64,000 nucleotides of DNA. Source: Billgrantia desiderata. GTDB taxonomy: Bacteria > Pseudomonadota > Gammaproteobacteria > Pseudomonadales > Halomonadaceae. Location: NCBI GenBank assembly GCA_011742915.1, contig JAAQTN010000019.1:1-64000 (forward strand), written 5' to 3'. A program made the translations under genes and the position numbers. Positions within the stretch are counted from its first letter, which is position 1, and each line of letters starts with the position of its first letter. Below the pieces are notes generated by a model. It saw only the letters and a program-made list of their open reading frames with translations, was not told where the DNA came from and made no database searches. This document shows positions 21,546-33,735 of this stretch, one piece after another.

Positions 21546-22433
21546 ATGCAGGACGGTGTGATCGAAGTGGCAGTGAAGCTCGACATGAGCCTGGGCGAAA
21601 GCCCGGTGTGGTCGGTTGAGCGCCAGACGCTGTATTGGGCCGATATCAACAACGGCCATCTCTACACCTGGCGGCCGCAGGAGAGTGGGGCGCCGACACG
21701 CATCGAGCTGGGCGAGAAGGTTGGCTGCGTGGCGCTCGACGAGGCGGGCCTGGTGGCCGCTGCGGCCTCGGGCATCCTGCGCCTGCCGACGGGCGGCGAA
21801 CCCGAACGGCTGGCCGACAATCCGGAGTGGAGGCCGGCGGGGCAGGGCAACCGCTTCAATGACGGTCGCTGCGACGCCGCCGGGCGCCTGTGGGTGGGCA
21901 CCATCGACGCCGACGAATCGAACCCCAGCGCGGCGCTCTACTGTCTCGACAGGGGGGAACTGACGCCGCGGCTGACGGGCCTCGGTATTTCCAACGGCCT
22001 GGCCTTCAGCCCCGATCGGCGCTGGCTCTACCATACCGACTCGCTGAGCCGGCGCATCCTGCGCTACCCCTTCGACCTCGACAGCGGCACCCTGGGCGAG
22101 GGCGAGACCTGGGTCGACCTGGAAAGGCTGGGCCTGCCCGGCGTGCCCGACGGCGCAGCGGTGGACAGCGAGGGCTGCTACTGGAGCGCGCTCTACGACG
22201 GCGGGCGCATCGTGCGTTTTTCGCCCGAGGGCGAACTGGTGGCGGAGCACCCGGTGCCGTGCCCGCACCCGACTATGGTGGCCTTCGGCGGGGCCGATCT
22301 GCGCACGCTCTACATCACCACCGCGACCCAGCACCTCGACGCCGAGGGCAAGGCGCGCTGGCCGCAGGCCGGCAGCCTGCTGCAGATGAGAACCGGCGTG
22401 GCGGGGCTCGCCGAGCCCGGCTTCAAGGGGTAG
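21546..22433 (+). CDS. xylC: SMP-30/gluconolactonase-family lactonase, probable D-xylonolactonase
   Basis: This 295-residue six-bladed propeller lactonase should hydrolyse D-xylonolactone to D-xylonate. The metal site is visible as LGESPVW (Glu), NRFNDGRCD (Asn), GISNGLAFSPD (Asn) and GVPDGAAVD (Asp). It follows the dehydratase gene by 34 bp, so steps two and three of the oxidative xylose route are coupled. The assignment to xylonolactone rather than another aldonolactone rests on this neighbourhood. Confidence 0.87.
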   Translation: MQDGVIEVAVKLDMSLGESPVWSVERQTLYWADINNGHLYTWRPQESGAPTRIELGEKVGCVALDEAGLVAAAASGILRLPTGGEPERLADNPEWRPAGQGNRFNDGRCDAAGRLWVGTIDADESNPSAALYCLDRGELTPRLTGLGISNGLAFSPDRRWLYHTDSLSRRILRYPFDLDSGTLGEGETWVDLERLGLPGVPDGAAVDSEGCYWSALYDGGRIVRFSPEGELVAEHPVPCPHPTMVAFGGADLRTLYITTATQHLDAEGKARWPQAGSLLQMRTGVAGLAEPGFKG

Positions 22434-22572
22434 CTCCTCACCGGCAGCAATAGCGTCGCGTGCGAGATGGTCGACGCTTTGTTGCAATTGGTGTCGGCGG
22501 GGTTGGAGAATTTCGTTAGCGTCCTCATAAAGACAGGGAAGGTCAATTTCGTTCGCCAAAGGAGTCGGCAAG

Positions 22573-23691
22573 ATGTCGCAAACCACCCTATTCACCCCGC
22601 TGCAGCTGGGCGGCTTGAGCCTGCCCAACCGCGTGATCATGGCCCCGCTGACCCGCTCGCGCACCCCGGACAGCGTGCCGGGCAAGTTGCAGCAGATCTA
22701 CTACGGCCAGCGTGCCGGTTCGGGGCTGATCATCAGCGAGGCCACCAATATCTCGCCCACCGCTCGCGGCTACGTCTACACGCCGGGCATCTGGACCGAC
22801 GAGCAGGAAGCCGGTTGGAAAGGCGTGGTCGAGGCCGTGCATGCCAAGGGCGGACGCATGGCGCTGCAGCTGTGGCATGTGGGGCGTGTGTCCCACGAGA
22901 TGGTGCAGCCGGACGGCCAGCCGCCCGTGGCGCCCAGCGCCCTAAAGGGAGAAGGCGCCGAGTGCTTCGTCGAGTTCGAGGACGGCAGTGCGGGGCCGCA
23001 CCCCACCAGCACGCCGCGGGCGCTGGAGACCGACGAGATCCCCGGCATCGTCGAGGACTACCGCCAGGCCGCCGTGCGTGCCAAGCGCGCCGGGTTCGAC
23101 ATGGTCGAAGTGCACGCTGCCAACGCCTACCTGCTCAACCAGTTCCTGGCGACCGGTACCAATCGGCGTACCGATCAGTACGGTGGTTCCCTCGAGAATC
23201 GCGCGCGTTTCCCGCTGGAGGTGATCGATGCGGTTGCCGAAGTGTTCGGCCCTGCACGCGTCGGCGTTCGCCTGACTCCGTTCATCGAGCTGTTCGGCCT
23301 TACCGACGATGAGCCCGAGGAGATGGCCTACTACCTGGCCGACCAGTTCTCCAAGCGTGGTCTGGCCTACATCCACCTCAACGAGCCCAACTGGGCCGGT
23401 GGGAACATCACCTTCCCCGAGGGCTTCCGTCAGGGGATGCGTCAGCGCTTCCGCGGGGGCTTGATCTACTGCGGCAACTACGATGGCGAGCGAGCGCGCC
23501 AGCGTCTGGAAGACGGTACTGCCGATGCCGTGGCCTTCGGCCGTTCCTTCCTCGCCAACCCCGACCTGCCCGAGCGGCTGCGTGTCGGTGCCAAGCTCAA
23601 TGAGCCCGATTCGAGCACCTTCTACGGCGGTGCCGAAAAGGGCTACACCGACTACCCCTTCCTGAATAACGGCCACGACCGCCTGGGCTAG
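22573..23691 (+). CDS. old yellow enzyme-family FMN ene-reductase (NemA-like)
   Basis: This 372-residue TIM-barrel flavoenzyme reduces activated C=C bonds, nitro compounds or N-ethylmaleimide with NAD(P)H. MAPLTRSR, LWHVGRVSH, VEVHAANAYLLNQFL (the substrate-binding His/Asn pair) and YGGSLENRARF are classic. The ATG at 22573 follows AAAGGAG. It has its own 139-bp upstream gap and probably is not part of the sugar operon. In related bacteria such genes respond to electrophile stress, but no regulator is adjacent here. Confidence 0.93.
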   Translation: MSQTTLFTPLQLGGLSLPNRVIMAPLTRSRTPDSVPGKLQQIYYGQRAGSGLIISEATNISPTARGYVYTPGIWTDEQEAGWKGVVEAVHAKGGRMALQLWHVGRVSHEMVQPDGQPPVAPSALKGEGAECFVEFEDGSAGPHPTSTPRALETDEIPGIVEDYRQAAVRAKRAGFDMVEVHAANAYLLNQFLATGTNRRTDQYGGSLENRARFPLEVIDAVAEVFGPARVGVRLTPFIELFGLTDDEPEEMAYYLADQFSKRGLAYIHLNEPNWAGGNITFPEGFRQGMRQRFRGGLIYCGNYDGERARQRLEDGTADAVAFGRSFLANPDLPERLRVGAKLNEPDSSTFYGGAEKGYTDYPFLNNGHDRLG

Positions 23692-23715
23692 CCAGCGCGG
23701 GCGGCGGCTCCGACG

Positions 23716-24867
23716 CTACTGACCGAGCCGCCGCCCCAGTGCCTGCATGAAGCGGGTGCCCGCCGCGAGCTGCTCGATCTCGATGTACTCGTCGGGCTGG
23801 TGGGCCTGGCGGATGCTGCCGGGGCCGCAGATCACGGTGGGCAGCCCCGCGCGCTGGAACTGCCCGGCCTCGGTGGCGTAGGCCACCGCGCCGCTGGGCT
23901 GCTCGCCGAGCAGCTCGCGGCACAGGTCGAGCACTTGGGCATTGTTGTCGTCGGCTAGCGCCGGCACCGTGACGTTGAGCGCCTCGGTGACGATGCTCGT
24001 CTCGGGGGCGCGGCGCTGCATCTCGGCCTCGAGCTCGGCGGCGTAGTCGTTCACCCTGCCGAGCAGTTCCTCGACGCGGTCGCCGGGCAGGTGGCGGATC
24101 TCCCACTCGAAGGTGCACTCCCGCGCCATGATGTTGATCGCGGTACCGCCGGCGATCTTGCCCACGTGTAGGCTGGAGTGGGCGACGTTGAAGGCCTCGT
24201 CGACACGCCCCTCGGCGCGCAGCTCGCTCATCACGTCCTCGATCTTCGTCACCAGCCGTGCGGCGACGTGGATCGCCGACACGCCCTGGTCGATCTGGCT
24301 GGAGTGCGAGGCGCGGCCGGTCACGGTGGTGCGCAGGTTGGTGGCACCCTTGTGGGCCACCACCGGCTGCATCAGGGTCGGCTCGCCGACGATCACCGCC
24401 GCCGGGCGGGGGTGGTCGGCCATCAACCGCTCGATCATGCGTGGCGCACCGATGCAGCCGACTTCCTCGTCGTAGGAGAGCGCCAGGTAGATCGGCTTGT
24501 CCAAGCCACGCTTCAGCCATTCGGGCAGTTCGGCCAGGGCGCAGGCGATGAAGCCCTTCATGTCGCAGGTGCCGCGCCCGTAGAGCTTGCCGTCGTCCTT
24601 GTCGATCAGGGTGAACGGATCGGTCGACCACGGTTGGCCGTCGACCGGCACCACGTCGGTGTGCCCCGAGAGCACCACGCCGCCCTCCACCGCCGGGCCG
24701 ATGCGTGCCAGCAGGTTGGCCTTCTTGCCGTCGTCGCTTTCCACCCGCCAATGCTCGACCCCGTGCTCGTCGAGGTAGCCCTCGACGAAGGCGATCAGTT
24801 CGAGGTTGGAATCGCGGGAAACGGTGGCAAAGCCTACCAGGCGTTCGAGCATCTCGGCGGCAGTCAT
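23716..24867 (-). CDS. argE: acetylornithine deacetylase (M20 metallopeptidase family)
   Basis: This 383-residue zinc amidohydrolase converts N-acetylornithine to ornithine in arginine synthesis. Metal ligands and base are visible: SGHTDVVPVDG (His), YGRGTCDMKG (Asp), SYDEEVGC (Glu-Glu), IVGEPT and the C-terminal GPGSIRQAHQPDE (His). Length and motifs fit ArgE rather than the related DapE. It is convergent with the ene-reductase gene, with 24 bp between the stops, and stands alone. Confidence 0.85.
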   Translation of the reverse strand: MTAAEMLERLVGFATVSRDSNLELIAFVEGYLDEHGVEHWRVESDDGKKANLLARIGPAVEGGVVLSGHTDVVPVDGQPWSTDPFTLIDKDDGKLYGRGTCDMKGFIACALAELPEWLKRGLDKPIYLALSYDEEVGCIGAPRMIERLMADHPRPAAVIVGEPTLMQPVVAHKGATNLRTTVTGRASHSSQIDQGVSAIHVAARLVTKIEDVMSELRAEGRVDEAFNVAHSSLHVGKIAGGTAINIMARECTFEWEIRHLPGDRVEELLGRVNDYAAELEAEMQRRAPETSIVTEALNVTVPALADDNNAQVLDLCRELLGEQPSGAVAYATEAGQFQRAGLPTVICGPGSIRQAHQPDEYIEIEQLAAGTRFMQALGRRLGQ

Positions 24868-24901
24868 GATTCTCTCCTTCGGGGCATTGCCTGAAGCCTA
24901 A

Positions 24902-27328
<2,427 letters not shown>

Positions 27329-27348
27329 TCGGGTCAAGCGTAGTAAAA

Positions 27349-27375
27349 GGCGCCCCGACAGGGGGCGCCTTTTTT
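27349..27375 (+). terminator. Rho-independent terminator after katG
   Basis: GGCGCCCC (27349-27356) and GGGGCGCC (27362-27369) pair around GACAG, followed by six T residues. It lies 20 bp after the katG stop. Confidence 0.88.
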
Positions 27376-27455
27376 CGGCTGGTAGATAAACATTTTTTCA
27401 ACGTGAATCGCTGAGTCGCCCTCAAGAAGAGAGCCGCGGTGTCGAAGTAGAGTTC

Positions 27456-29960
27456 ATGACCATACTGACCAATCTTATTCTCGACCCGCGCACCCTGGAC
27501 GCCGTGCAGGGGGAGCACCAGCTCCCGCTGGTGTTGGTGTCCTTGGCAATCGCGCTGGCAGCCTCCTATGCCGGCCTGGATCTCATCAAGCTGGTCAGCA
27601 AGGCCAGGCACGCCGGGTGGCGCAGGCTTTGGCTTGTCGCTGGGGCCGGCATCATGGGGCTGGGTGTGTGGAGCATGCATTTTACCGGCATGCATGCCTA
27701 TCGGCTTGCCTTCCCCGTGCAGCATGACCCGATCCTCACGCTCTTATCCATCGTGCCCGCCGTGGCGGGGAGCCTGGTGGCCATCTTGCTACTGTCGCGT
27801 GAGGCCTCAACTCACCGAGAGCTGATGCTGGCCGGCACCAGCCTGGGGCTGGGGATCGGCATGATGCACTATATGGGCATGACCGCCATGCGAATGCCGG
27901 CGGTGCTCTACCATGATCTGAAACTCTTTCTCTTCTCCCTGTTCGTCGCTGTCGGCCTCGGCATCCTGAGTGCCTATGCGTATCGCCTCTGCCGTCAGGA
28001 GTGGGGCTTGCGGCGGGCCAAGACCTGCGCCTTCATCAGCGCCTTGTTCGTCTCACTGGCCATCTGCAGCATGCACTACGTGGCCATGCGCGCTGCCTGG
28101 TTCGTTCCTCATCCAGGTGCGGCTTTGCCACTGCCAACAGCGGAATCGCACTGGCTCATTTATCTCATTGGGGGCTGTGTCGTTCTGGTTGCCTTGCTCA
28201 CCGTGGTGGCAGCGCAGGCACAGCGGCGGCTTCATGTCAGCGAGCAGCACGAGCACATGACACGACGACGGCTCGTCGAGGTCCTGTCCGCACTTCACGA
28301 CGGCGTTGCGCTACTGGACGATCAGGCGCGCATTCGGCTCAGCAACGCCGCTCTCGAGAAAATGCTTGGCTGGGACATGGCACGGGCTATGGATCAGTCG
28401 GCGTGGAAGCTCGTCTTTGCCGCCAACAGCGAGGTATTCAAGGAAACGCTGCTCAGGGAGCTCTCGGAGAAAGGGGAGTGGAGTGGCATGATCGAAGCCC
28501 TGCACAGCAATGGAAGGCGCTTCCCAGCCTGGCTCAGCGTCAGCAGGGTGATCTATGCCGATAGCAACGAGCGGGATTATGTGGCGTTGATCTCCGATCG
28601 CTCCGCTGAACAGGCGGCTCAACAACGAATACGGTACCTGGCCTATCACGACACCCTCACCGAGTTACCCAATCGGCGTGCTCTGCAGGAGCGGTTGAAT
28701 GGGTGTGAACGTCATCCGGGTAGCGAAACGGCCTTGTCGCTGCTGGTGCTGTTCGACATCGACCGTTTCAAGATCCTCAACGACAGCTTGGGTCAGGACA
28801 TCGGCGATGAGCTGCTGCGTCAGTTGGCGACACGTCTGCGCCAATGGGCTAATGACGATCTTCATGTGGCACGCCTGGACGGCAACGAGTTCGCTCTTTT
28901 GGCGCGCTTGAGCGCCACCCATCGGTCTGCTGCCGGGCGTGAAGCGCGAGGGCTTACCGAGCGTGTGCTGGCGTCGCTTAGCGCCGACTATCTGTTGCAC
29001 GGCCATACCTACCCCTGCCGATTCAGTGTCGGCATGCTGGTGTTCAATCCTCACGGTGACACGACACCGGCGCAGCTGTTCAAGCGTGCCGGCCTGGCGC
29101 TGCTCGAGGCCAAGCGGCAGCGCGATGCAGTTCCTCAGCTGTTTCGCCCGGAACTGGAGCAGGAGCGGGAGGCGAGGTTGACGCTGGAGCGTGAGCTGCG
29201 ACATGCCATCGACAACGGTGAGTTGCGGTTGCATCTCCAGCCCCAGGTCGATGCCGACCGTCATGTGATCGGCGCAGAAGCGTTGGTGCGCTGGCCGCAT
29301 CCTGCCCGGGGCTTCGTCTCGCCAGGGGAGTTCATCCCGGTGGCGGAAGAGAGCGGGCTGATTCTGCCGCTGGGAAGTTGGGTGCTGCAGGAGGGCTGCC
29401 GCCTGCTGGGGGAGTGGCGGCACCATTCCGAATTCAGCGCTCTCAAGCTCTCCCTGAACGTCAGCGTTCGCCAGTTCCAGCAACCTGACTTCGTCGACCA
29501 GGTGCTCACGGAAATCTATCGTCACTCGGTGGCGCCGGGCAGGCTGACCCTCGAGCTCACCGAGTCGCTGCTGCTCAATGATCCGGAAGGCACCATCGAG
29601 AAGATGCTGCTGCTGCGACGCATCGGTGTCAGCTTCGCCTTGGACGACTTCGGCACCGGCTACTCTTCCATGGTCTATCTCAAAGCGCTGCCCCTGGATA
29701 CCTTGAAGATCGACATTGCCTTCGTTCGAGATCTCAGTCAGGACACCCAGTCGACACCCATTGCCGCCGCCATCGTGGCCTTGGCTCAGAGTCTCGAGCT
29801 AGGCGTCATCGCCGAGGGGGTCGAAACGGAGACACAGCGCGCCGTGCTCGCCGGGTTGGGATGCCACCTGTATCAAGGGTATCTGTTTGGCCGGCCGGTA
29901 CCCGTCGAAGAGTTTAAGCCCACCCTGCGTGCCCAGGGAGAAGCGCCACCGGTCGCGTAG
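27456..29960 (+). CDS. MHYT-PAS-GGDEF-EAL cyclic-di-GMP signalling protein, probable phosphodiesterase
   Basis: This 834-residue inner-membrane protein has an N-terminal seven-helix MHYT sensor with three motifs: MHFT (74-77), MHYM (137-140) and MHYV (206-209). These are proposed to bind copper for sensing O2, CO or NO. A PAS domain (about 265-390) and a GGDEF domain follow. The GGDEF signature reads DGNEF (about 475-479), so cyclase activity is unlikely. The EAL domain (about 570-815) keeps EALVRW, LNVSVRQF, ELTESLLL, DDFGTGYSS, KIDIAFV and EGVET, so it should hydrolyse c-di-GMP. The ribosome site before ATG 27456 is weak. The gene stands alone between katG and the restriction locus. Confidence 0.9.
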   Translation: MTILTNLILDPRTLDAVQGEHQLPLVLVSLAIALAASYAGLDLIKLVSKARHAGWRRLWLVAGAGIMGLGVWSMHFTGMHAYRLAFPVQHDPILTLLSIVPAVAGSLVAILLLSREASTHRELMLAGTSLGLGIGMMHYMGMTAMRMPAVLYHDLKLFLFSLFVAVGLGILSAYAYRLCRQEWGLRRAKTCAFISALFVSLAICSMHYVAMRAAWFVPHPGAALPLPTAESHWLIYLIGGCVVLVALLTVVAAQAQRRLHVSEQHEHMTRRRLVEVLSALHDGVALLDDQARIRLSNAALEKMLGWDMARAMDQSAWKLVFAANSEVFKETLLRELSEKGEWSGMIEALHSNGRRFPAWLSVSRVIYADSNERDYVALISDRSAEQAAQQRIRYLAYHDTLTELPNRRALQERLNGCERHPGSETALSLLVLFDIDRFKILNDSLGQDIGDELLRQLATRLRQWANDDLHVARLDGNEFALLARLSATHRSAAGREARGLTERVLASLSADYLLHGHTYPCRFSVGMLVFNPHGDTTPAQLFKRAGLALLEAKRQRDAVPQLFRPELEQEREARLTLERELRHAIDNGELRLHLQPQVDADRHVIGAEALVRWPHPARGFVSPGEFIPVAEESGLILPLGSWVLQEGCRLLGEWRHHSEFSALKLSLNVSVRQFQQPDFVDQVLTEIYRHSVAPGRLTLELTESLLLNDPEGTIEKMLLLRRIGVSFALDDFGTGYSSMVYLKALPLDTLKIDIAFVRDLSQDTQSTPIAAAIVALAQSLELGVIAEGVETETQRAVLAGLGCHLYQGYLFGRPVPVEEFKPTLRAQGEAPPVA

Positions 29961-30060
29961 TAGTGGCACTGGTTCCTAAGCCGAATTGATGGCAGTCTAC
30001 GTAAAGAGCCAGTAACAATCTGCCGGTAGAGCAGGCTATGGCACGGGATCGGGGATACGC

Positions 30061-33000
30061 ATGCAGGGACAAGATACGCGCAGCCATAGTGGCGGAAATT
30101 TTTACTTTCTCGGTGAGCACGACCCAATCTTCCTGGAGCTTGCGGCCAGCGCAGAGCGTGCTTTCAGCCATGATCCCAATACCACCCTGATCAAGCTGCG
30201 CCAGCTCGGCGAAGCCATGGCCCAGGATATTGCGGCTCGTCTTGGTCTCGAACTAGATGAGCGCGTGAGCCAGCGCGATCTGCTTTACCGCATAGATACC
30301 GCGCTGGGACTCGACCCCACGGTGCGCGAACTCTTTCATACCCTGCGTATCGAGGGTAACAAGGCGACTCACCAGTTTCGCACCCAGCACCGCGAGGCAA
30401 TCCAGGGGCTCAAGATCGCTCGTAGTCTTGCCGTATGGTTCCACCGCGCTTTCGCCGACCCCGACTTCAAGCCTGGCGCTTTCACACCGCCAGCAGACCC
30501 CAGTGCACAGTTACGTGAGCTTCAGGCCGAAATGGAGCGCCTGCAGAGCGAACTGGTCAATGCTACCGAGCAGGCTGATGCTCAGCGCAAGTTAGCCGAG
30601 CTGGAAGCCCGGGAAAAGCGGGAGTACGCCGAGCTGGCCGAGGCCATGGACGAGGAAGCACGCGCCTTGGCTGAGCAGTCACGAGCCCATCAGACCGAAC
30701 TAGAGCGACGCGAGAGGGAATTTCAACGGCGTCTGGCTGAACAGGCCCGAGAGGGGGCCGAGAGCGAACCACCCAAGGCGATGCGCCGTCGCATCGGCCA
30801 GGCCAACCGGGCGCTCAACGTCCAGTTGGGGCTGGATGAAGAACTCACTCGTCTATTAATCGACCAGCAGCTTCGGGAGGCTGGCTGGGAGGCCGATACG
30901 CAGGTGCTTTCCTGGAAAAGGGGCGTGCGCCCCGAAGCGAATCGGTACCTGGCCATCGCCGAGTGGGAACTTCCCAACGGCCAGCGTGCCGATTATGTGC
31001 TGTTCCATGGCCTAGTCCCCATCGGCGTAGTGGAGGCCAAGCGCCAGAACATCGATGTAGCAGGCAAGTTAGGGCAAGCCGAGCGCTATTCACGAGGCTT
31101 CACCGGGGCTTTTACGCCGAAGGGGGCGTTCGAGCCGGCCTGGGAGCGGGAAGGGCGCACTATTGCGTGGCCTGATGAGGGGGATGGCCACTTTTACGTG
31201 CCCTTCGTTTTCTCCTGCAACGGCCGACCTTACCTGCCGCAGCTTGCCGAGAAATCAGGCATCTGGTTTCGCGACGTGCGTGAGGCTGGCAATCTGGCGC
31301 GGGCGCTACCGCATTTTCATAGTCCCGAAGGTCTGCTCGACCGCCTGAAGCGAAGTCGCGCCCAGGCAGAGCAGCGGCTGCGCGAAGAGGGTTTTGGCTA
31401 CCTGCGGCTGCGAGATTATCAGGAGCGGGCCATTCACGCCGTGGAAGGAGCTTTGCAGGAAGGAGAGCAGCGTGCCCTGCTAGCCATGGCCACCGGGACC
31501 GGCAAGACCCGCACCGTCATTGGTCTGATTTACCGTTTCCTCAAGACTGAACGTTTCCGCAGAATCCTGTTCCTGGTCGACCGCAACGCCCTGGGCAAGC
31601 AGGCGATGGATGCCTTCGACGAGGCCCCACTGGAACAGAACCACACACTCTCACAGATCTACAACGTGGCCACGCTTGGCGACATGGCCGCCGAAGCCGA
31701 GACTCGTGTCCAAGTGGCTACCGTACAAGCCATGTCACGTCGACTCTTCATGGCCGATGAGCCACCACCAGTGGATACCTTCGATTGCATCATCGTCGAC
31801 GAGGCGCATCGCGGCTATACCCTGGATCAGGAGATGACCGAGGGCGAGCTGGCCACCCGTGACGCCGGCCAGTACCTCTCGCGGTACCGCCAGGTTTTGG
31901 AGCACTTCGATGCCGTGCGCATCGGGCTCACCGCGACCCCGGCCAAGCATACCAGCGAGATCTTCGGCCGCCCGGTATTCACCTACTCCTATCGCGAGGC
32001 GGTGGCGGACGACTGGCTGATCGATCACGAGCCGCCCATCCGTTACGAGACGCTGCTCAGTCGCCACGGCATCCACTTTGCCAAGGGTGACGCGGTGAGT
32101 GTCGTCGATGCGCGTACCGGTGAGGTGGAAAGTGCCGAGCTCGAGGATGAACTCGATTTCGAGGTCGAGGCCTTCAACCGTCGTGTGATCACCCCGGGTT
32201 TCAATGAGGTCATCTGTGCGCAGCTCGCCGAGGAGCTGGACCCCTTTGGCGAAGAGAAGTCACTAATCTTCTGCGCTACCGACCTCCATGCCGACATGGT
32301 CAAGCGGCTGTTGGACGAAGCGTTTCACACCAAGTACGGCGACGCCTACAAGCAGGCGGCGGTGGCCAAGATCACCGGCAAGGCCGATAAGGTGGATGAG
32401 CTGATCCGCCGCTACAAAAATGACAAGTACCCCAACATTGCCATTACCGTAGACCTTCTCACCACCGGCATCGACGTGCCGCCCATCTGTCATCTGGTAT
32501 TCCTGCGCCGGGTGAAGTCGCGCATCCTCTACGAGCAGATGATCGGACGCGCCACGCGCCGCTGCGACGAGATCGGCAAAACCGTCTTCTTCATCTATGA
32601 CCCGGTGGATATCTACGCCGCGCTGGCAGCCGTCAACACCATGCAGCCGCTGGTGAAAGATCCCGGTATCACGCTGGAGCAGCTCCACGATGAACTCATC
32701 GATCCTGAGCAACTGGAGCACGCTCTGGAGGTGCCTGGCGAACGGGAAGGGTTCAGCCACGCCGACGATCTGCTCGATCAGCTCAGCCAGAAGCTGATGC
32801 GGGTGATGCGCAAGGCCGGCAAGCGTGCCGAAAGCCGTGAGGACGTTCGCCAGCTTCTGGAGCAGCTCGAAGAGAGCTGGGGCGTGGCGCCGCAGAAACT
32901 GCATAAGCACCTGCATGAGCTCGGCCCCAAGTCCGCTGCCGACTTCCTGCGCCAACATGCCGGACTGCTGGCCCAGGTAGTCGAGGTGAAGCAGCTGATC

Positions 33001-33579
33001 GGCAGCGAGCGCATGCCCTTGATCTACGAAGGCAAGGACGAACTGCTCGAGCGTAGCCAGAGCTACGGCGTACATGAGAAACCCGCCGACTATCTGGAGA
33101 GCTTCGATGACTTCATCAAGAACCAGTTGAACGACTCGGTGGCGCTGAGTGTCGTGGTCAATCGTCCCCGTGACCTGACTCGCGAGACGCTCAAGGAAGT
33201 GCGCCTGCTGCTGGACGGCGCCGGCTACAGCGAAGCCGCCCTAGAAAGCGCCTGGCGCAACGCGACTAACCAGGAGATTGCGGCCAGCATCGTCGGTCAC
33301 ATCCGCCGTGCCGCCCTGGGCGAGGCGCTGATTCCTTTCGAGCAGCGGGTACGCGAGGCCATGCAGCGCATCTATGCACTGCATCCCTGGACGCCCAGCC
33401 AGCGCAAATGGCTCGACCGCCTGGCCAGGCAGCTCACTCATGAAGTGGTGCTCGACCGGGCCTTCATCAACCAGCGCTTCGCCGACCACGGTGGCCTGAA
33501 GCAGCTCGACGCCGTGCTCGGCAACCACCTCGATGAGGTGCTGGATGCCCTCAACGACTCGCTATGGGAAGCGAGCTGA
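30061..33579 (+). CDS. hsdR: type I restriction-modification system endonuclease/translocase subunit R
   Basis: This 1172-residue motor and nuclease subunit cleaves unmethylated DNA after ATP-driven translocation. The N-terminal 120 residues resemble DUF4145, followed by a long charged coiled coil (about 145-240). The nuclease core has RADYVLF and GVVEAKRQ (about 308-326). The superfamily-2 helicase motor has MATGTGKTRT (about 475), DEAH (about 578) and GLTATP (about 620), then the EcoEI-type C-terminal domain that docks to the methylase core. It is separated from the rest of the locus by 201 bp containing repeats and operators, so it is probably expressed independently of hsdM and hsdS. Confidence 0.93.
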   Translation: MQGQDTRSHSGGNFYFLGEHDPIFLELAASAERAFSHDPNTTLIKLRQLGEAMAQDIAARLGLELDERVSQRDLLYRIDTALGLDPTVRELFHTLRIEGNKATHQFRTQHREAIQGLKIARSLAVWFHRAFADPDFKPGAFTPPADPSAQLRELQAEMERLQSELVNATEQADAQRKLAELEAREKREYAELAEAMDEEARALAEQSRAHQTELERREREFQRRLAEQAREGAESEPPKAMRRRIGQANRALNVQLGLDEELTRLLIDQQLREAGWEADTQVLSWKRGVRPEANRYLAIAEWELPNGQRADYVLFHGLVPIGVVEAKRQNIDVAGKLGQAERYSRGFTGAFTPKGAFEPAWEREGRTIAWPDEGDGHFYVPFVFSCNGRPYLPQLAEKSGIWFRDVREAGNLARALPHFHSPEGLLDRLKRSRAQAEQRLREEGFGYLRLRDYQERAIHAVEGALQEGEQRALLAMATGTGKTRTVIGLIYRFLKTERFRRILFLVDRNALGKQAMDAFDEAPLEQNHTLSQIYNVATLGDMAAEAETRVQVATVQAMSRRLFMADEPPPVDTFDCIIVDEAHRGYTLDQEMTEGELATRDAGQYLSRYRQVLEHFDAVRIGLTATPAKHTSEIFGRPVFTYSYREAVADDWLIDHEPPIRYETLLSRHGIHFAKGDAVSVVDARTGEVESAELEDELDFEVEAFNRRVITPGFNEVICAQLAEELDPFGEEKSLIFCATDLHADMVKRLLDEAFHTKYGDAYKQAAVAKITGKADKVDELIRRYKNDKYPNIAITVDLLTTGIDVPPICHLVFLRRVKSRILYEQMIGRATRRCDEIGKTVFFIYDPVDIYAALAAVNTMQPLVKDPGITLEQLHDELIDPEQLEHALEVPGEREGFSHADDLLDQLSQKLMRVMRKAGKRAESREDVRQLLEQLEESWGVAPQKLHKHLHELGPKSAADFLRQHAGLLAQVVEVKQLIGSERMPLIYEGKDELLERSQSYGVHEKPADYLESFDDFIKNQLNDSVALSVVVNRPRDLTRETLKEVRLLLDGAGYSEAALESAWRNATNQEIAASIVGHIRRAALGEALIPFEQRVREAMQRIYALHPWTPSQRKWLDRLARQLTHEVVLDRAFINQRFADHGGLKQLDAVLGNHLDEVLDALNDSLWEAS

Positions 33580-33586
33580 CGTGTCC

Positions 33587-33663
33587 ATGCCATCGACATG
33601 TCGCTGTGACATGTTCACGAAACGCGATTTTTTCGACATGTTCCCGGAACGTGTCGATGGCGT
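33587..33663. repeat. nested inverted and direct repeats between hsdR and fic
   Basis: ATGCCATCGACA (33587-33598) is mirrored by TGTCGATGGCGT (33652-33663), 11 of 12 bases pairing. Between them are two direct copies of ACATGTTCMCGRAACG (33609-33624 and 33636-33651, two differences, 27 bp apart). The second contains the near-palindrome GTTCCCGGAAC. No gene is present. It could be a regulator site or an extended hairpin after hsdR. Confidence 0.55.
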
Positions 33664-33695
33664 CGACATATCGGCAGGCAAGGAGAGCGCGAAAG

Positions 33696-33720
33696 TAAAA
33701 TAGCGCAGGGTCTTATTTTA
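33696..33720. promoter_or_regulatory. putative operator O1 before fic-hsdM-hsdS
   Basis: TAAAATAGC (33696-33704), a 7-bp spacer and CTTATTTTA (33712-33720), an imperfect copy of the palindrome at 33736-33760 with start-to-start distance 40 bp. The AT-rich sites stand out against the GC-rich surroundings and lie where the fic promoter must be. Confidence 0.6.
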
Positions 33721-33735
33721 TTTTCAGCTACAAAT

